64,000 bases of DNA from Prolixibacteraceae bacterium (GTDB lineage: Bacteria > Bacteroidota > Bacteroidia > Bacteroidales > Prolixibacteraceae): contig JAQUIJ010000013.1 in NCBI GenBank assembly GCA_028683385.1, positions 1-64,000 on the forward strand. The letters run 5' to 3'. The position numbers were made by a program, and so were the translations under genes. This document shows positions 62,318 through 64,000 of the stretch, piece after piece; the stretch's first letter is position 1; the number at the start of each line of letters is the position of its first letter. The notes beneath the pieces are model-generated. The model did no database searches, was not told the origin of the DNA, and saw only the letters and a list, made by a program, of their open reading frames with translations.

Positions 62318-62767
62318 ATGGAAATTTCGAATCAAAAAAGAAGCAAGCAAATTAAAAGAACCTTTAACCTCACGGGTATCGTAATTGTTGTGATTGGCCT
62401 GATTTTTCTAGGATTAAAACAGGATACTGCTGTTTTAATTACCGCTGGTGTGTTTGCTGTTTATGTTGGTATTGCGCAATTCGCCAATCTCTGCTATGTG
62501 TATTTCAATTCCGGAAACGGGAAGGTTTTAATCCGATACTACCCGGTTATTTCAATCCTGAAAAAGGAATATGAAGCCATTGAATTCGCTCACTCAGCGC
62601 TGGTAAATTTCAACATCGAAAAAGCGATGGGATTTACAGACCTTACCATTGCCATCAAAACCAAACGCGGAATTGCCGAGTATCCGACCATCAGTCTGGC
62701 CGCAATGAGTAAAGCCGAAATCGATCAAATAAGTTCAGAGTTGTCTGAAATTATGAAAAATCGCTAG
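62318..62767 (+). CDS. Small membrane protein with two helices and a PH-like soluble domain
   Basis: Protein of 149 residues from MEISNQKRS; the frame reaches 62267 but those 17 residues are unlikely. Two adjacent membrane helices (about 19-36 and 42-60) are followed by a soluble domain of about 85 residues (VLIRYYPVISILKKEYEAIEF...). The two-helix-then-beta layout resembles bacterial PH-domain membrane proteins, but I do not recognise the family with certainty. Located between aroB and dprA. Confidence 0.7.
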   Translation: MEISNQKRSKQIKRTFNLTGIVIVVIGLIFLGLKQDTAVLITAGVFAVYVGIAQFANLCYVYFNSGNGKVLIRYYPVISILKKEYEAIEFAHSALVNFNIEKAMGFTDLTIAIKTKRGIAEYPTISLAAMSKAEIDQISSELSEIMKNR

Positions 62768-62820
62768 TCGGGTATTTACTTTGAGTGCCGGATTGTTTAT
62801 TTTTATGGTAAACTTTCAAA

Positions 62821-63930
62821 ATGGATACGGCTGAAAACCTTGCATACAAAATAGCCATTTCACTAATTCCCGGGATTGGTTCGGTAACCGCCCGTAACCT
62901 GATTGCTTACGTCGGGAGTGTTGAAGGTGTTTTTCAGGAAAAAGAGAAAAACCTGATGAAAATACCAGGCATTGGCGAGGTAAATGCCAAACGAGTTGTA
63001 CGGCAAAATGTGCTGGATCGTGCCAAGCGCGAAGTGGATTTTATCCTGAAAAACAAAATACAAACCTTCTTTTACCTCGACGACAACTACCCAACCCGAT
63101 TAAAAGGATGCAGCGATTCTCCAATTATTATGTATTTTAAGGGAAATGCCAACCTCAACGAGCAACGGATTATTTCGGTTGTTGGAACCCGAAGCGCGAC
63201 AAACTATGGAAAAGAAATTTGTGAAGAATTGATCCGAAGTTTTTCTGAAAAAAGCTATCCAATTCTCGTTGTTTCAGGACTGGCCTACGGAATTGATGTT
63301 CATGCGCACAAAGCCTGCCTGAAATACAACATTCCAACTGTCGGCGTTTTTGCCCATGGATTGGATACAATTTACCCATCGCTCCACGCCCCAATTGCCA
63401 GCAAAATGCTCGAAAAAGGAGGTCTGATTTCCGATTTTATCAGCGAAACCAAAATCGATCGGCAGAATTTCCTGCGTCGAAACCGCATTATTGCCGGACT
63501 TGCTGATGCAACAATTATTGTTGAAAGTGCTGAAAAAGGTGGGGCTCTGGTGACCGCCGACATTGCCAATTCGTACAACCGCGATGTTTTTGCTTTTCCG
63601 GGTCGCAGCACAGATCTGTATTCCAGAGGCTGCAATAAAATCATTAAACTGAATGAAGCTGTTTTAGTTGAGAATCAGGCAGACATTGAAAAAGCCATGA
63701 ATTGGGACGTCAAAGTTTCGGCAAACCGTGTCTACCAGACCTCCCTTTTTGTGGAATTAACTCCGGAAGAACAAAAACTGGTGGATCTGTTAAAAGGGGG
63801 CGACCACTTTGTGGATGAGATTACCATAAAAACACAATTACCCATGAGCAAAGTTTCTGCCTTGCTTCTCGGGCTTGAATTTAAAGGACTGATTACCAGT
63901 CTACCCGGGAAGATTTACCGGTTGAAATAA
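62821..63930 (+). CDS. dprA: DprA, DNA processing protein for natural transformation
   Basis: Loads RecA on incoming single-stranded DNA. It has 369 residues: an N-terminal helix-hairpin-helix/SAM-like part (IPGIGSVTARNL, IPGIGEVNAKRV), the Rossmann domain (about 110-290) with VGTRSATNYGKEI, VSGLAYGIDVHAHKACL, RRNRIIAGL and VVESAEKGGALVTADIA, and a C-terminal winged helix (about 305-369). Complete and intact, so competence is possible. Nothing else is seen in the last 70 bases of the window. Confidence 0.95.
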   Translation: MDTAENLAYKIAISLIPGIGSVTARNLIAYVGSVEGVFQEKEKNLMKIPGIGEVNAKRVVRQNVLDRAKREVDFILKNKIQTFFYLDDNYPTRLKGCSDSPIIMYFKGNANLNEQRIISVVGTRSATNYGKEICEELIRSFSEKSYPILVVSGLAYGIDVHAHKACLKYNIPTVGVFAHGLDTIYPSLHAPIASKMLEKGGLISDFISETKIDRQNFLRRNRIIAGLADATIIVESAEKGGALVTADIANSYNRDVFAFPGRSTDLYSRGCNKIIKLNEAVLVENQADIEKAMNWDVKVSANRVYQTSLFVELTPEEQKLVDLLKGGDHFVDEITIKTQLPMSKVSALLLGLEFKGLITSLPGKIYRLK

Positions 63931-64000
63931 TAAACTCCTGATTACCTCTCATTTGATTTTCGAATACGCTGCATCAAACCAGTTTTTTCGCTTAACTACG

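Overview
This 64 kb window is chromosomal DNA of a member of the Bacteroidota. Many genes are preceded by the TAnnTTTG -7 box of that phylum rather than by strong Shine-Dalgarno sites, and the gene content fits: glycine/ornithine-lipid acyltransferases, DapL, a 632-residue PurF, a Nudix-type regulator, and carboxypeptidase-regulatory-like secreted proteins. I would guess the Marinilabiliales/Prolixibacteraceae side of the phylum, but no rRNA is present to test this. No prophage, integrase, transposase, CRISPR array or rRNA operon was found. The window is mostly housekeeping genes with small dispersed intergenic repeats.

Layout. 1-7.0 kb (minus strand): start of the division and cell wall (dcw) cluster, mraZ-rsmH-ftsL-ftsI-murE-mraY, with mraY cut by the window edge. 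A perfect 10-bp tandem repeat in front of mraZ looks like the MraZ operator. 7.3-9.9 kb (plus): two acyltransferases for N-acyl amino-acid lipids and a Nudix-fold transcription factor. 10-15.4 kb (minus): GTPases Der and Era, an SRPBCC protein, an ECF sigma factor with a membrane partner, and RluB. 15.5-24.5 kb: two tandem paralogous secreted proteins, a serine hydrolase, dapL, an uncharacterised multipass protein and a patatin. 24.85 kb: tRNA-Gly(CCC). 25-34 kb: PlsC-like and BASS transporter pair, alkaline phosphatase, AlbA_2 protein, MbfA-like ferritin/VIT fusion, two GNATs, a YjjX-like NTPase, an AhpD-like protein and miaB. 34.3-41.4 kb: a SPOR protein coupled to purF, a CPA2 antiporter, a 7TM histidine kinase and mntP. 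41.4-48 kb: RluA-type synthase, tsaC, glycosyltransferase, a LysA-like/DapF-like pair, and a double-ATPase ABC protein. 48-53.3 kb: C1B peptidase, sufS, ORF6N gene, rubrerythrin, sufE, sufT. 53.4-57.2 kb: two tandem histidine kinases with duplicated kinase cores and duplicated terminators. 57.3-63.9 kb: aspS, tadA, aroA, aroB, a small membrane protein and dprA.

How the parts connect. MurE carries the DNPR signature for meso-diaminopimelate, and dapL supplies LL-diaminopimelate, so a working epimerase is needed. The only DapF-family protein in the window has serine at both catalytic cysteine positions and sits in an operon with an atypical LysA-family decarboxylase. This DapF-like/LysA-like pair is the best candidate here for an undescribed pathway. 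The SUF genes (sufS, sufE, sufT) lie close together but are split by two opposite-strand genes.

Two families of small structured repeats occupy many intergenic gaps: CTGAACTTGTTTCAG hairpins, and GTTACGGG/GGGTTGCGAGTT elements. The second family lies just in front of start codons and contributes codons to at least one gene end (aroB).
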